A DNA stretch of 64,000 nucleotides from the NCBI GenBank assembly GCA_002472145.1, contig DKRJ01000034.1, positions 1 to 64,000 on the forward strand, in the 5' to 3' direction. The notes under the pieces were generated by a model. The model ran no database searches. It saw only the letters and a list, made by a program, of their open reading frames with translations, and had not been told where the DNA came from. Shown piece after piece: positions 17,554 to 25,943 of this stretch (its first letter is position 1; each line of letters opens with the position of its first letter). The DNA is from Clostridiales bacterium UBA7285 (GTDB taxonomy: Bacteria; Bacillota; Clostridia; Peptostreptococcales; Anaerovoracaceae). A program made the position numbers and the translations under genes.

Positions 17554-17703
17554 AGGTGAACCCTCCTAGCAAAAAATCAATGGCGGGGACCATTGCGGCA
17601 AAAAAGATCCGGAACACCCCGCCACGTTAACATTATAAACCATTTTGCGCCGCGAAAAAAGAAAAGATGGCGGTATATTTAATGACGGCCCGGGAGAATA
17701 TTT

Positions 17704-17736
17704 AAAAACCGGATGCAGCTTCCGCATCCGGTTTTT
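17704..17736. terminator. Bidirectional terminator between bmp and the ATPase gene
   Basis: CCGGATGC (17709-17716) and GCATCCGG (17724-17731) form an 8-bp stem, with AAAAA before and TTTTT after it. On the leftward transcript it follows the substrate-binding gene and would reduce flow into the ATPase/permease genes, giving the usual excess of binding protein. Confidence 0.8.
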
Positions 17737-17742
17737 GATCTG

Positions 17743-17819
17743 ATCGGTTTCCGATCTTATCGGTTCCCGATCCGTTCAGTCTTTGATTTGTTCGGCCGCC
17801 GATCTCATCAGTTCCCGAA
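17743..17819 (-). repeat. 16-bp tandem repeat seeded at the bmp stop codon
   Basis: On the minus strand the last codons of the binding-protein gene, TTCGGGAACTGATGAG, recur downstream as ATCGGGAACCGATAAG and ATCGGAAACCGATCAG, with a more degenerate segment between. Each unit carries the imperfect palindrome CGGxAACCG. Confidence 0.6.
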
Positions 17820-19046
17820 GTTCGTGTCCAGGAGCGTGATGCCGTCGATGTTGACGTTGAAGTAAGGAGCCGATCTGAATTCGGATTCGTGGAAGTATCC
17901 GTCAGCTACGACTTCCGTGTCGCCCGTGTAGTCGGCGTCTGTATCGACGTCTGCCATGTAGGTCGTGAGCTCGGCGCCTTCAACGGTGAATGTGGACGTG
18001 TCGAATACATGGAGTTCGCCGCTGTTGAGTTTCTCTGTCGCCGCGTCGATCGCTTCCTGAGTTCCCTCTGCCGCGACGCTCGTGTTGAGGTCGGTGAGAA
18101 CTACGGAGCCTGTCTCAACGGTGCCGGTCCAGTCGGTGTCGATCGCTTTTCCGTCGAGGACCTGCTGGATCGCGTATTTGTAATAAGGTGTCCAGTCGAT
18201 CCTGGAGGAGATGATGTATGTGTTCGGGCAGGAATCCTGCGTGCTTCCGTTGTAGGAAACGTCAGGAACGCCTGCGGTCTCGCATGCCGTAGGAGCTCCC
18301 ATCGAGTCGGCGTGCTGGCTGATGAGGACGCAGTGCTCGTTCTGGATGAGGTTGTTGGCCGCTTCTTTTTCGGCGGACTCGTCATACCACGATCCCGTGA
18401 ACGTGACCTTCATCGTCGCGGACGGGCAGACCGAACGCGCTCCGAGGAAGAACGACGTATATCCGGAGATAACTTCCGCGTACGTATATGCTCCGACGTA
18501 GCCGATGACAGCCTGATCTGCCGTGATCTTTCCTGCGTCGATCATCTCGTTGAGCTTCATGCCCGCAGCGATGCCGGCGAGATAGCGCCCCTCGTAGATG
18601 GCCGCGAAAGCGTTGTGGAAGTTGTCGAGACCTTCGGTGTGCGCTTTGGTGCCGGTCGCGTGGCAGAACTGCACTTCAGGGAATTCCTTTGCTGCCTGGA
18701 TCATGAAGTCCTCATGTCCGAATGAATCGGCAAAGATGATGCCGCATCCGTCGTCGACGAGCTCAGCCGCCGCGTCGTAGCACGCTTCGGATTCGGAGAT
18801 GTTCTTCTTGAACTCGTATTCGAGGCCGAGGTCTTCGCACGCCTGCGTGGCTGCGTTGATGAAGTTCAGGTCGTACGTGGAGTTCTCGTCGTGCAGGAAG
18901 ATGAAGCCGACCTTCAGGCTGCTCTCAGCATCGCCGCCGCCTTCATTTTCGTTTCCTCCGTTGTTTGAGCCGCCGCCGCAACCCGCGAGCAGTGTCGTTA
19001 TCGCGAGCGCGAGTACGAGCAGGATAACCAGACTTTTCTTTCTCAT
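17808..19046 (-). CDS. BMP-family substrate-binding lipoprotein of the nucleoside transporter
   Basis: A 412-residue extracytoplasmic binding protein. The N-terminus is a lipoprotein signal with the lipobox LLAGC (Cys near residue 23), then a Gly/Asn-rich linker. The BMP domain follows, with VGFIFLHDENSTYDLNF near residue 47 and the typical GYVGAYTYAEVISGYTSFFLGAR block. BMP lipoproteins (Med/TmpC/BmpA type) bind purine nucleosides and deliver them to the YufO-P-Q type transporter, whose three genes lie downstream. xpt lies 79 bp upstream on the same strand and may be cotranscribed. Confidence 0.92.
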   Translation of the reverse strand: MRKKSLVILLVLALAITTLLAGCGGGSNNGGNENEGGGDAESSLKVGFIFLHDENSTYDLNFINAATQACEDLGLEYEFKKNISESEACYDAAAELVDDGCGIIFADSFGHEDFMIQAAKEFPEVQFCHATGTKAHTEGLDNFHNAFAAIYEGRYLAGIAAGMKLNEMIDAGKITADQAVIGYVGAYTYAEVISGYTSFFLGARSVCPSATMKVTFTGSWYDESAEKEAANNLIQNEHCVLISQHADSMGAPTACETAGVPDVSYNGSTQDSCPNTYIISSRIDWTPYYKYAIQQVLDGKAIDTDWTGTVETGSVVLTDLNTSVAAEGTQEAIDAATEKLNSGELHVFDTSTFTVEGAELTTYMADVDTDADYTGDTEVVADGYFHESEFRSAPYFNVNIDGITLLDTNFGN

Positions 19047-19125
19047 TATTGACCCTCCTGAGATTTATCAGTTATAGATTGAACAAATTTATCAAAGCGC
19101 AGAAATGAGCGCTTTTAAACGTTTT

Positions 19126-19701
19126 TCAGACCTCGCAGAACGTGATCGAGTCGTCCGACATGCTCTCGATGCACGCGAGAGGTTCGACCCTGACGCCTTC
19201 CGAGCGCAGTTCGTCTCCGCCGCCCTGGAATCTCTTTTCAATGGCGACGGCGACGCCTGCGCATTCGGCGCCGGCCTGCCTCACCAGGTCGAGGAGTCCT
19301 CTGAGAGCCTGGCCGTTTGCGAGAAAGTCGTCCACGAGGAGGACTTTATCTTTCGAAGTCAGATAGTCAGCGCTGACCACCATGTTGTAATCGTTGTTGT
19401 GTGTGAAGGAATGGACCTTTGTCGAGTAGACGGGGCCGTCCACGTTGCTGGACTTATGCTTTTTTGCGAAAACGACCGGAACGTCGAGTGAATAGCCTGC
19501 CGCGACTGCGACGGCGATCCCGCTCGACTCGACCGTCAGGATCTTATTGATACCGCAGTCCCTGTAGAGCGAGGCGATCTCTTCTCCGATCTCTTTCAGG
19601 AATGAAATGTCTATCTGCTGATTGAGGAAATTTCCGACTTTCAGGATCCCGCCGGGCAGGACCTGCCCGCTTTCAAGGATCTTTTGTTCCATCGCTTTCA
19701 T
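19126..19701 (-). CDS. xpt: Xanthine phosphoribosyltransferase
   Basis: A 191-residue type I PRTase that converts xanthine and PRPP to XMP in purine salvage. The PRPP-binding loop reads VLLVDDFLANGQAL near residue 120, and FLNQQIDISFLKEIGEEIASLY is the family N-terminal block. VFAKKHKSSN is the flexible flap region. The length equals the Bacillus and Clostridium enzymes. Transcription seems to begin near 19811 and to pass through a structured leader with an intrinsic terminator before the start codon. Confidence 0.94.
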   Translation of the reverse strand: MKAMEQKILESGQVLPGGILKVGNFLNQQIDISFLKEIGEEIASLYRDCGINKILTVESSGIAVAVAAGYSLDVPVVFAKKHKSSNVDGPVYSTKVHSFTHNNDYNMVVSADYLTSKDKVLLVDDFLANGQALRGLLDLVRQAGAECAGVAVAIEKRFQGGGDELRSEGVRVEPLACIESMSDDSITFCEV

Positions 19702-19729
19702 ATACGCCCTCCGGAAAGGCTTTGAAAAT

Positions 19730-19760
19730 AAAAAACAGACACCCCAAGAGCGGAGTCTGT
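19730..19760 (-). terminator. Attenuator terminator in the xpt leader
   Basis: On the minus strand ACAGAC and GUCUGU (plus a C-C/G-G extension) form a stem followed by six U, 30 nt before the xpt start. An upstream AAGGCGGA can pair with UCCGCUCUU in the hairpin's upper part through a one-base bulge, giving a possible antiterminator. Confidence 0.65.
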
Positions 19761-19811
19761 CGCATAAGGATCGCGCCGCGGTCTTCCGCCTTATTCCGTT
19801 GCCCTTTTCGT
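19761..19811 (-). promoter_or_regulatory. Structured xpt leader, no recognised riboswitch class
   Basis: The about 50 nt between the inferred transcription start and the attenuator can fold as AUAAGG/CCUUAU enclosing CGG-AAGA-CCG. Clostridial xpt genes are often controlled by guanine riboswitches, but the conserved core of that aptamer (such as the GUUUCUACC-like segment) is absent. The ligand or protein that would act on it is unknown. Confidence 0.4.
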
Positions 19812-19817
19812 GATTTC

Positions 19818-19846
19818 ATGATATAAAAAAAGCCCTCCGATGTCAA
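19818..19846 (-). promoter_or_regulatory. xpt promoter with -35 inside the rubredoxin terminator loop
   Basis: On the minus strand TTGACA (19841-19846), a 17-bp spacer and TATCAT (19818-19823). The -35 hexamer is exactly the 6-nt loop of the terminator hairpin at 19834-19853. Confidence 0.75.
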
Positions 19847-19853
19847 TCGGAGG
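19825..19853 (-). terminator. Intrinsic terminator downstream of rubredoxin
   Basis: On the minus strand CCTCCGA (19847-19853), the loop TTGACA and TCGGAGG (19834-19840) are followed by GC and seven T. The stem is perfect. Confidence 0.85.
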
Positions 19854-19996
19854 TAAGCGTTTTTACCGATTCCGGGCTGAAAAAATAGCGCTCCGGCGCC
19901 GGATAACGCCGTAAAGGCGAACGATTGCGACGCAGAAGCGCTTTTTCATTCGTTTTTTGTTCGTCTCAGCGGCGTCGTGGAAACGGAAGCCGCTTT

Positions 19997-20167
19997 TTAT
20001 TTCTTCGGCTCGAATACTGCTTTGCTCATCCCGCAGACAGGGCATTCCCAGTCGGCAGGGAGTTTATCGAACGGTGTGCCTGGTTTGATGCCGTGCTCCG
20101 GGTCGCCTTTAACAGGATCGTACTCATATCCGCATGCTCCGCATACGTAGATCTGGTTCTCGCTCAT
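19997..20167 (-). CDS. rub: Rubredoxin
   Basis: A 56-residue rubredoxin, a small iron electron carrier of anaerobes, often used in oxygen or peroxide defence. The two iron-binding pairs are clear: Cys9 and Cys12 in YVCGACGYEYDP, and a second pair in DWECPVCGMSK. The GxPF-type region reads GTPFDKLPADW. The start is fixed by AAAGGA upstream of MSENQIYVC. It is a monocistronic gene on the minus strand; its terminator lies about 150 bp downstream and overlaps the promoter of xpt. Confidence 0.95.
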   Translation of the reverse strand: MSENQIYVCGACGYEYDPVKGDPEHGIKPGTPFDKLPADWECPVCGMSKAVFEPKK

Positions 20168-20485
20168 TTTCGTTTCCTTTCTGCCGCTCTCCGGCCAGCC
20201 GCGAGGCGCCGGAACGGCTAAAATTCCTTCCTTTGTTAAATTTGCCTTAAATTGTCGATATTATGACGACTAATATATACCCGCGATTGACTTTTACTAA
20301 CCTTAACGTATAATATTTTTACTAATTAAAACGATTAATTTTATTAATAAACGTCCGACATTCCGCCACGTCCGACGAAGTCAATGAGGCGCTGGGCGCC
20401 CTATATGCGGCGAATTGGTAATGACAGTCGAAAACAGCAGCACTGTCGAAAAAAAGATAACGTTCCTGTGACAGGAGGTAAAGGA
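20168..20485. other. Intergenic region between divergent rubredoxin and lipoprotein genes
   Basis: No gene is seen in these 318 bp. The middle (about 20222-20355) is very AT-rich, with a good rightward promoter and repeated ACTAA/TTAAT motifs on both sides of its -10. The flanks are GC-rich and contain GAGGCGCTGGGCGCC-like palindromic DNA near 20388. Confidence 0.6.
20287..20314 (+). promoter_or_regulatory. Promoter of the small lipoprotein gene
   Basis: TTGACT (20287-20292), a 16-bp spacer and TATAAT (20309-20314). The flanking TTTACTAA direct repeats could bind a regulator. Confidence 0.65.
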
Positions 20486-21010
20486 ATGAGACAGCAAAAG
20501 AAACTTGCGGTAATACTTCTGACAGCGGCCCTGGCGCTCGCTCTTTTCGGATGCGGGAAAAAGGATGATCCGAAGGCCATGAGGCTTGACGCTGCCGAGG
20601 AGTTCCTCGAAGAGTTCTTTGACTTCGACGACGAGGAGCGCAGTGAGTGGGTGGAAGCGTTCAGGTCGGACGCAGACGTCACCGCTTCCGGGGAGACGCT
20701 TGAGGATGCGCTCAGTAAATTCTATCAGGACGCGTACGGCGAGATTGCGACAGAAGAGTGCATTGACGCCATGTCGGCGGACAGGTACCCTTTCAAATTC
20801 GATCTTCAACTCGCCGACGAAGGTGTGACGGACGCCTCGATAGCGAGTGCAAACTGCCATGTGACCGACTCATCCGACGACACCGTGAGTTTCGAAGTGA
20901 CGTTCCTGCCCGATGAAGCGAACACGGCGCTGAACGCTCCGTTAAAGGGCGAACTCGTCATCGAGATAGAGAACGGGAAAGCCGTCGTGACGTCGATCAG
21001 GTTCTTCTGA
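20486..21010 (+). CDS. Small lipoprotein of unknown function
   Basis: A 174-residue exported protein. The start is set by AGGAGG 7 nt before MRQQKKLA; a longer frame exists but has no ribosome site. The signal peptide ends in the lipobox LALFGC near residue 19, followed by GKKDDPKA. The mature part is strongly acidic, with a helical EEFLEEFFDFDDEERSEW region resembling an N-terminal repeat found in many clostridial lipoproteins (DUF4878/DUF5105-like), then a beta-rich C-terminal half ending GKAVVTSIRFF. No function can be assigned. Confidence 0.8.
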   Translation: MRQQKKLAVILLTAALALALFGCGKKDDPKAMRLDAAEEFLEEFFDFDDEERSEWVEAFRSDADVTASGETLEDALSKFYQDAYGEIATEECIDAMSADRYPFKFDLQLADEGVTDASIASANCHVTDSSDDTVSFEVTFLPDEANTALNAPLKGELVIEIENGKAVVTSIRFF

Positions 21011-21020
21011 CCCGGCCGCC

Positions 21021-21062
21021 CTCATCCGGATGCGCTCATCCGGCCGCGCTGATCCGGCCGCG
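21021..21062 (+). repeat. 14-bp tandem repeat after the lipoprotein gene
   Basis: Three units, CTCATCCGGATGCG, CTCATCCGGCCGCG and CTGATCCGGCCGCG, begin 10 bp after the stop codon and run toward the terminator. Confidence 0.75.
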
Positions 21063-21102
21063 CTCCGCGCCGACGCCGCTGCAAACGGCTCGATACATAC
21101 TC

Positions 21103-21129
21103 AAACGGGCAGTTTTTCTGCCCGTTTTT
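21103..21129 (+). terminator. Terminator of the lipoprotein gene
   Basis: ACGGGCAG and CTGCCCGT form an 8-bp stem around TTTTT, ending in TTTTT. Confidence 0.85.
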
Positions 21130-21171
21130 ATGTTATCATAATAAGGTAATTTTGATGTCCGGAGGTATCGA

Positions 21172-21909
21172 ATGGTAAATATATTAGGCAGCATCGGGCC
21201 GGGGCGCCGCATAGTCGTTCCGATGTTCACTCATTACAGATACATCAAAAAACTCACTGCGCTTCGCGAGGCGGGAAAGACCGGCGAAGAACGCCAGATG
21301 ATTGCGGATCTGGAGACGTTCTGGATAAACAACATCGAAAAGTGCGGGATCAAATTCGAGATCGAAGGCCGCGAGAACCTGCCGGACAGGTCCTTCGTCA
21401 TCGTCGCGAACCATCAGTCCTACTTTGATATATTCGCGATCCTGTCACTGATGAAAGGCCGCCAGGTCGGCTTCATAGCAAAGGAAGAACTCGCGCGCAT
21501 ATCGACCCTTAAAAAGTGGATGCTCGCGATGCGCTGCATCCTCATCGAGCGCGGCAACGCCAGGGACGCTCTCAGAGCGATAAGCACCGGCGCGGAGTAC
21601 GTAAAGGAAGGCTTCAACATGGTGATCTTCCCCGAAGGCACGCGCAGCAAAGGCGGTCCCATCGCCGATTTCAAGCCCGGCGCTCTGAAGCTCGCCGAAA
21701 AGGCAAAGGCCCCGATCGTACCTGTCGTCATCTCAGGGACATATAAGATGATCGAGGAGACGAATAAGATAGAGCCTCACACGACTGCTTATCTGCACGT
21801 CCTGCCGCCTGTAGAGACGGCTGACATGGAGCGCAGGGAACTGGCAGAACTGTCGCCAAAGATAGAAGCCCTGATCCGGGAAGAATACGAAAAAATGCCG
21901 AGGCCTTGA
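21172..21909 (+). CDS. plsC: 1-acyl-sn-glycerol-3-phosphate acyltransferase
   Basis: A 245-residue membrane-associated acyltransferase of the PlsC family, which adds the second acyl chain to lysophosphatidic acid to give phosphatidic acid. The catalytic block NHQSYFD (HX4D motif, His near residue 83) and the phosphate-binding FPEGTRS block near residue 153 are both intact, as are the IAKEEL and PIVPVVISGTYK regions. GGAGG precedes the start. Its last codons form one arm of a bidirectional terminator shared with the facing opp operon. Confidence 0.92.
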   Translation: MVNILGSIGPGRRIVVPMFTHYRYIKKLTALREAGKTGEERQMIADLETFWINNIEKCGIKFEIEGRENLPDRSFVIVANHQSYFDIFAILSLMKGRQVGFIAKEELARISTLKKWMLAMRCILIERGNARDALRAISTGAEYVKEGFNMVIFPEGTRSKGGPIADFKPGALKLAEKAKAPIVPVVISGTYKMIEETNKIEPHTTAYLHVLPPVETADMERRELAELSPKIEALIREEYEKMPRP

Positions 21910-21922
21910 ACCCCGGCATTTT
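21891..21922. terminator. Bidirectional terminator between plsC and the opp operon
   Basis: AAAATGCCG and CGGCATTTT form a stem with a 13-nt loop. The left arm is within the last plsC codons. Confidence 0.7.
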
Positions 21923-21936
21923 AGATTTTATAGCCG

Positions 21937-22935
21937 TTAATCGTTCAATTCGTGATACCTGAGGCACGCCACGAAGCGGCCGGGCTTCACTTCCTCGATC
22001 TGAGGCGATTCCTTAGCGCACTGTTCGGTGGCGTACGGGCATCTCGTCCTGAAGTAGCATCCGCTCGGCGGATTGACAGGGCTCGGGATCTCGCCGTTGA
22101 GCATGTCCTTCTGTTCTTTCCTGTACGTAGGATCAGGAACAGGGACAGCCTCGAGCAGGAACCGCGTGTACGGGTGAAGCGGATTATCATAGATGTCGCG
22201 CGTCACGCCCAGTTCGCACATCTTTCCGAGGAACATGACGCAGACTCTGTCGGACAGGTATCTGACTACAGACAGGTCGTGCGAAATGAACACGTACGTG
22301 AGTCCCATCTCCTGCTGGAGGTCTCCGAGCAGGTTCAGGATCTGTGACTGAATGGATACGTCCAGTGCCGATACAGGCTCGTCGCAGATGATCAGTTCGG
22401 GGTTCAGAGCGAGCGCTCTGGCGATGCTGACACGCTGGCGCTGGCCGCCGGAGAACTGGTGCGGGTACCTGTACATGAACTCAGGCCTGATGCCGCATTT
22501 ACGCATGAGTTCCTCGACGCGGGCCGTGTCCTCTTCTTTTGTTTTGTTGATCTTATGCGTGACGAGCGGTTCTGCAATCAGGTCTCTGACGCGGAGCCTC
22601 GGGTTGAGGGACGCATACGGATCCTGGAAAATCATCTGCATCTTGCGGCGCAGCGTTCTCAGTTCCTCGTCCTTGAGTGTGCCCAGATCCTGGCCGTCAA
22701 AGAATACCTGGCCGCGCGTAGGGTCGAGCAGTTTGATCATCAGGCGCCCGAGTGTCGATTTGCCGCAGCCGGACTCGCCTACGACTCCGAGTGTCTCGCC
22801 TTTATAGACCTCGAGGTTTACGTCCGTGACGGCGTGAACAGTCGCTTTGTTCTTTCCGAATGATCCCGACGTCGTTGGGAATTCCTTAGTAAGGTTTTTG
22901 CATTCCACGAGTACGTGCTTATCTTCATTTGCCAC
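21937..22935 (-). CDS. oppF: Oligopeptide ABC transporter ATPase, OppF-like
   Basis: A 332-residue ABC ATPase, the last gene of the leftward opp operon. Walker A GESGCGKST lies near residue 55, the signature LSGGQRQR appears as FSGGQRQRVSIARAL, and Walker B is LIICDEPVSALDVS. The C-terminal oligopeptide/dipeptide transporter extension (HPYTRFLLEAVPVPDP, then a cysteine-rich CYFRTRCPYATEQC) identifies the Opp/Dpp class; such cysteines can hold an iron-sulfur cluster. Its start overlaps the end of oppD by 11 nt. Confidence 0.93.
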   Translation of the reverse strand: MANEDKHVLVECKNLTKEFPTTSGSFGKNKATVHAVTDVNLEVYKGETLGVVGESGCGKSTLGRLMIKLLDPTRGQVFFDGQDLGTLKDEELRTLRRKMQMIFQDPYASLNPRLRVRDLIAEPLVTHKINKTKEEDTARVEELMRKCGIRPEFMYRYPHQFSGGQRQRVSIARALALNPELIICDEPVSALDVSIQSQILNLLGDLQQEMGLTYVFISHDLSVVRYLSDRVCVMFLGKMCELGVTRDIYDNPLHPYTRFLLEAVPVPDPTYRKEQKDMLNGEIPSPVNPPSGCYFRTRCPYATEQCAKESPQIEEVKPGRFVACLRYHELND

Positions 22936-23998
22936 TGTTCATCACCTCTTTGTTCGCCAGGAAGCAGCGGACTTTATGTCCCGGAGACACCTCGTACATG
23001 TCTGGCTCGTACATCGTGCAGACTTTCATCGCCTTATCGCAGCGGGTGCAGAAGCGGCAGCCCTGAGGAAGGTTCAGAAGGTTCGGTACGAGGCCTCTGA
23101 TCGTGTACAGATGCTCTTTTGTCTCCGTGACCTTAGGTATGGAGTTCAGCAGTCCGAACGTATACGGATGCGTCGGGTTGCGGAACAGTTCGAATATGTT
23201 CGCCTGCTCCATGATCTTGCCGGCGTACATGACGTATACGAAATCGCACGATTCGGCTACGACGCCGAGGTTATGCGTGATCATCATGATCGCCGTCCCG
23301 CGCTCTTTCTGGAGCTGCTTCATCAGGAACAGTATCTGCGCCTCGATCGTGACGTCGAGTGCCGTCGTAGGCTCGTCGGCGATCATCAGCGTAGGGTCGC
23401 AGATCATTGCCATGGCGATCATGACCCTCTGGCGCAGGCCGCCAGAAAGCTGGTGCGGATATGTGTAGAAGCGCTTTTCCGGCTCAGGGATGCCTACCTT
23501 CTGGAACATCTCTATAGTCATCTTTTTCGCTTCTTCCTTAGAGATGTCCTTTCTGTGCTGGCGCACGGCCTCGACTACCTGTTTGCCGATCGTGTAGACC
23601 GGGTTGAGGCTCGTCATAGGCTCCTGGAAGATCATCGAGATCTTGTTCCCGCGGATGTCGGCCATCTCATTGTTCGTTTTCTTCAGGAGGTTGTCGCCCT
23701 CGAGTTCGATCGTGCCGGCTACTACTTTGCCCGGATGGACGAGCAGCTGCATGATGGACATCGCCGTCATGGATTTGCCGCAGCCGGATTCGCCTACGAT
23801 CCCGACGGACTCTCCTCTGTGTATCTCGATATCGACTCCGTCGACCGCCGGAACTACGCCCTTGCTCGTGAAGAACTGGGTCTTCAGTCCGGAAACCTTT
23901 AATACGGTATCGCTATAGTCGATATCCTTGTTTTCTTCTTTATTCTGCAGAGCGTCTGCCGCTCTTTCGTCAGTCGTTTTCATTACTTCGTCTGCCAT
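22925..23998 (-). CDS. oppD: Oligopeptide ABC transporter ATPase, OppD-like
   Basis: A 357-residue ABC ATPase. Walker A GESGCGKS lies near residue 75, the signature is LSGGLRQRVMIAMAM, and Walker B is LMIADEPTTALDV. The C-terminal extension HPYTFGLLNSIPKV with CRFCTRCDKAMKVC is typical of OppD/DppD. Together with OppF it forms the heterodimer that powers peptide import. The first 25 residues are an acidic hydrophilic lead before the fold. It lies 12 bp after oppC. Confidence 0.93.
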   Translation of the reverse strand: MADEVMKTTDERAADALQNKEENKDIDYSDTVLKVSGLKTQFFTSKGVVPAVDGVDIEIHRGESVGIVGESGCGKSMTAMSIMQLLVHPGKVVAGTIELEGDNLLKKTNNEMADIRGNKISMIFQEPMTSLNPVYTIGKQVVEAVRQHRKDISKEEAKKMTIEMFQKVGIPEPEKRFYTYPHQLSGGLRQRVMIAMAMICDPTLMIADEPTTALDVTIEAQILFLMKQLQKERGTAIMMITHNLGVVAESCDFVYVMYAGKIMEQANIFELFRNPTHPYTFGLLNSIPKVTETKEHLYTIRGLVPNLLNLPQGCRFCTRCDKAMKVCTMYEPDMYEVSPGHKVRCFLANKEVMNSGK

Positions 23999-24010
23999 GG
24001 GATCACCGCC

Positions 24011-24985
24011 TTACTGTTCCTGAAGCTTCGGGTCGAGCGCGTCTCTTACGGCGTCTCCGAAGAAGTTGAACGCGACTACGAGGATCAGGATCGCGATTCC
24101 CGGTGCCAGAGTGATCGTCGGGTTGAGCGACAGATACTGCTTGGTCTGGTTGACCAGAAGGCCCCAGCTCGTCGAAGGCGGCTGCGCGCCGATGCCGAGG
24201 AACGAGAGGCTCGCTTCGGTCAGGATGTTGCCCGGGATGTTGTTTGTCGTGAGGACGATCAGCGTCGGGACGCAGTTCGGCAGGATGTGCCTGATCATTA
24301 TAGTCCATCTCTTGACGCCGATGGAGGTGGCGGCCTCTACGTATTCCTTCTCACGCAGGGAAAGCACCTCAGAGCGGACGACACGCGCCGTGCCGCCCCA
24401 GCTTACGACCGAGAGCGCTATCATGACCGTCATGATGCCCGTGCCTAAAGCGTATGAGATGACCATCGCCAGAAGCAGCGACGGGAACGCGATGCAGATG
24501 TCCGCGATCCTCATGATTATCGAATCGACCTTGCCGCCGACAAAACCAGCCGTGAGGCCCAGCAGCGTGCCGAGGACCATCGAAATGGCCGTAGGTATGA
24601 ACGCGACCATCAGCGATGTCCTGCCGCCGTAGATGATCCTGGAGAGGATGTCGCGGCCGAGCTTATCGCAGCCTAAGAGGTGTTCCGCCGAAGGCTTCGC
24701 GAGGCTGTTGGAAGTGTCCTGCTCATCGAGACCGTACGGCGCTATGTACGGCGCGAATATGCACATGAGGATGAATAGGATTATGATTATCATAGACACG
24801 AGAGCAAGCTTGTTATGCTTGAACATGCCTTTGAATTTTTCCCAGACCGACTGGTTAGGCGCTATTTCCGCTTCTGCCGACTCTTCGAGATGTACCGGAG
24901 AAGTGGCGTCTTCAGGGATCCAGCTTGTTCCCTCAGGAACGGGAGTAGTCGTCGTCGCTGCGACGTATTGTAACTTTTTGCTCAT
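24011..24985 (-). CDS. oppC: Oligopeptide ABC transporter permease, OppC-like
   Basis: A 324-residue permease with an N-terminal cytoplasmic stretch of about 60 residues, an OppC_N-type first helix (KHNKLALVSMIIIILFILMC) and the BPD_transp_1 domain with five further helices. The EAA loop reads EYVEAATSIGVKRWTIMIRHILPNC, the contact site for OppD/F. LLGCDKLGRDILSRIIYGGRTSL is the family block. It follows oppB by 12 bp. Confidence 0.92.
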   Translation of the reverse strand: MSKKLQYVAATTTTPVPEGTSWIPEDATSPVHLEESAEAEIAPNQSVWEKFKGMFKHNKLALVSMIIIILFILMCIFAPYIAPYGLDEQDTSNSLAKPSAEHLLGCDKLGRDILSRIIYGGRTSLMVAFIPTAISMVLGTLLGLTAGFVGGKVDSIIMRIADICIAFPSLLLAMVISYALGTGIMTVMIALSVVSWGGTARVVRSEVLSLREKEYVEAATSIGVKRWTIMIRHILPNCVPTLIVLTTNNIPGNILTEASLSFLGIGAQPPSTSWGLLVNQTKQYLSLNPTITLAPGIAILILVVAFNFFGDAVRDALDPKLQEQ

Positions 24986-24997
24986 GACTTCCCTCCT

Positions 24998-25918
24998 TTA
25001 CTGCTCTCTGATCTTAGGGTCGAGGAACGAATACAGGATATCCGCCACGAGATTGCCCAGGATTATTATCAAAGTCGAGAAGATGACGGAGCTCTGGAGC
25101 AGAGGCATATCGCGCTGACCGATGGCTTTTACCATCAACTGGCCGATTCCTCCGATGCCAAAGACCGACTCTGTGATGACAGCTCCGGAGAGGAGACTCG
25201 CGAACTGCATAGCCATCATCGTGACGACCGGAATCATCGAGTTTTTAAGGCCGTGCCTTACTATGATCGCGCCGTTGCGCAGGCCTTTTGCCTTAGCAGT
25301 CCTGATGTAGTCGTTTTTCATGACGCCCAGGAGGCTGGAACGTGTGAGCCTCGCGATGGATCCCGAGGAACTCCATCCGAGGACTATTGCAGGAAGTATC
25401 ATGTGCTTCCACGTGGAATATCCGGAAATCGGAAGAACTCCGAGCTTATATCCGAAGAAATACTGAAGGAGCATCGCGAGCCAGAAGACAGGAAGAGAAA
25501 TTCCCACGAGCGAGAGGGTCATGAGTGTTCTGTCCAGCATCGTGTCCTTTTTGATGGCGGAGACGATGCCTGTCGGGATGCCTATGAGCCAGGCGACGAG
25601 AGCGGAGCTGATCGCGAGCCTGACCGTGTTAGGGAATGCTTCTTTGATGAGGTCTACGATAGGACGCTTGAATTTATACGAGAATCCGAGATCCCCGTGC
25701 AGCATGTCCCACAGGTAGCGTCCGAACCTCACGATAAGAGGATCGTTAAGGCCCATCTGCTCTGAGATCCTTTCGATCGTCGCCGGGTCAGTCTTCTCTT
25801 TCATCATTACCTGGACCGGGTTGCCCGGAAGCACCTGGAGAAGAAGGAAGATGATAAGTATTACCGCGATGATCATAGGAATCGTGACCAGTATTCGCTT
25901 TACAATATACTTAACCAC
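24998..25918 (-). CDS. oppB: Oligopeptide ABC transporter permease, OppB-like
   Basis: A 306-residue inner permease subunit with six predicted helices. The N-terminal KYIVKRILVTIPMIIAV block and the following LPGNPVQVM are typical of OppB/DppB, and the EAA loop reads DYIRTAKAKGLRNGAIIVRHGLKNS near residue 200. It is the second gene of the operon, 258 bp after the binding-protein gene; that gap contains hairpins likely to lower expression relative to the binding protein. Confidence 0.92.
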   Translation of the reverse strand: MVKYIVKRILVTIPMIIAVILIIFLLLQVLPGNPVQVMMKEKTDPATIERISEQMGLNDPLIVRFGRYLWDMLHGDLGFSYKFKRPIVDLIKEAFPNTVRLAISSALVAWLIGIPTGIVSAIKKDTMLDRTLMTLSLVGISLPVFWLAMLLQYFFGYKLGVLPISGYSTWKHMILPAIVLGWSSSGSIARLTRSSLLGVMKNDYIRTAKAKGLRNGAIIVRHGLKNSMIPVVTMMAMQFASLLSGAVITESVFGIGGIGQLMVKAIGQRDMPLLQSSVIFSTLIIILGNLVADILYSFLDPKIREQ

Positions 25919-25943
25919 TTATTCTCTACCTTTCACTGAAAAG

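Noticed and set aside
19702..19811. Guanine riboswitch before xpt
   Set aside because: The conserved purine aptamer core is not present; kept only as an unassigned structured leader.
22847..23902. 351-residue ORF antisense to oppD
   Set aside because: Sense strand encodes a complete ABC ATPase.
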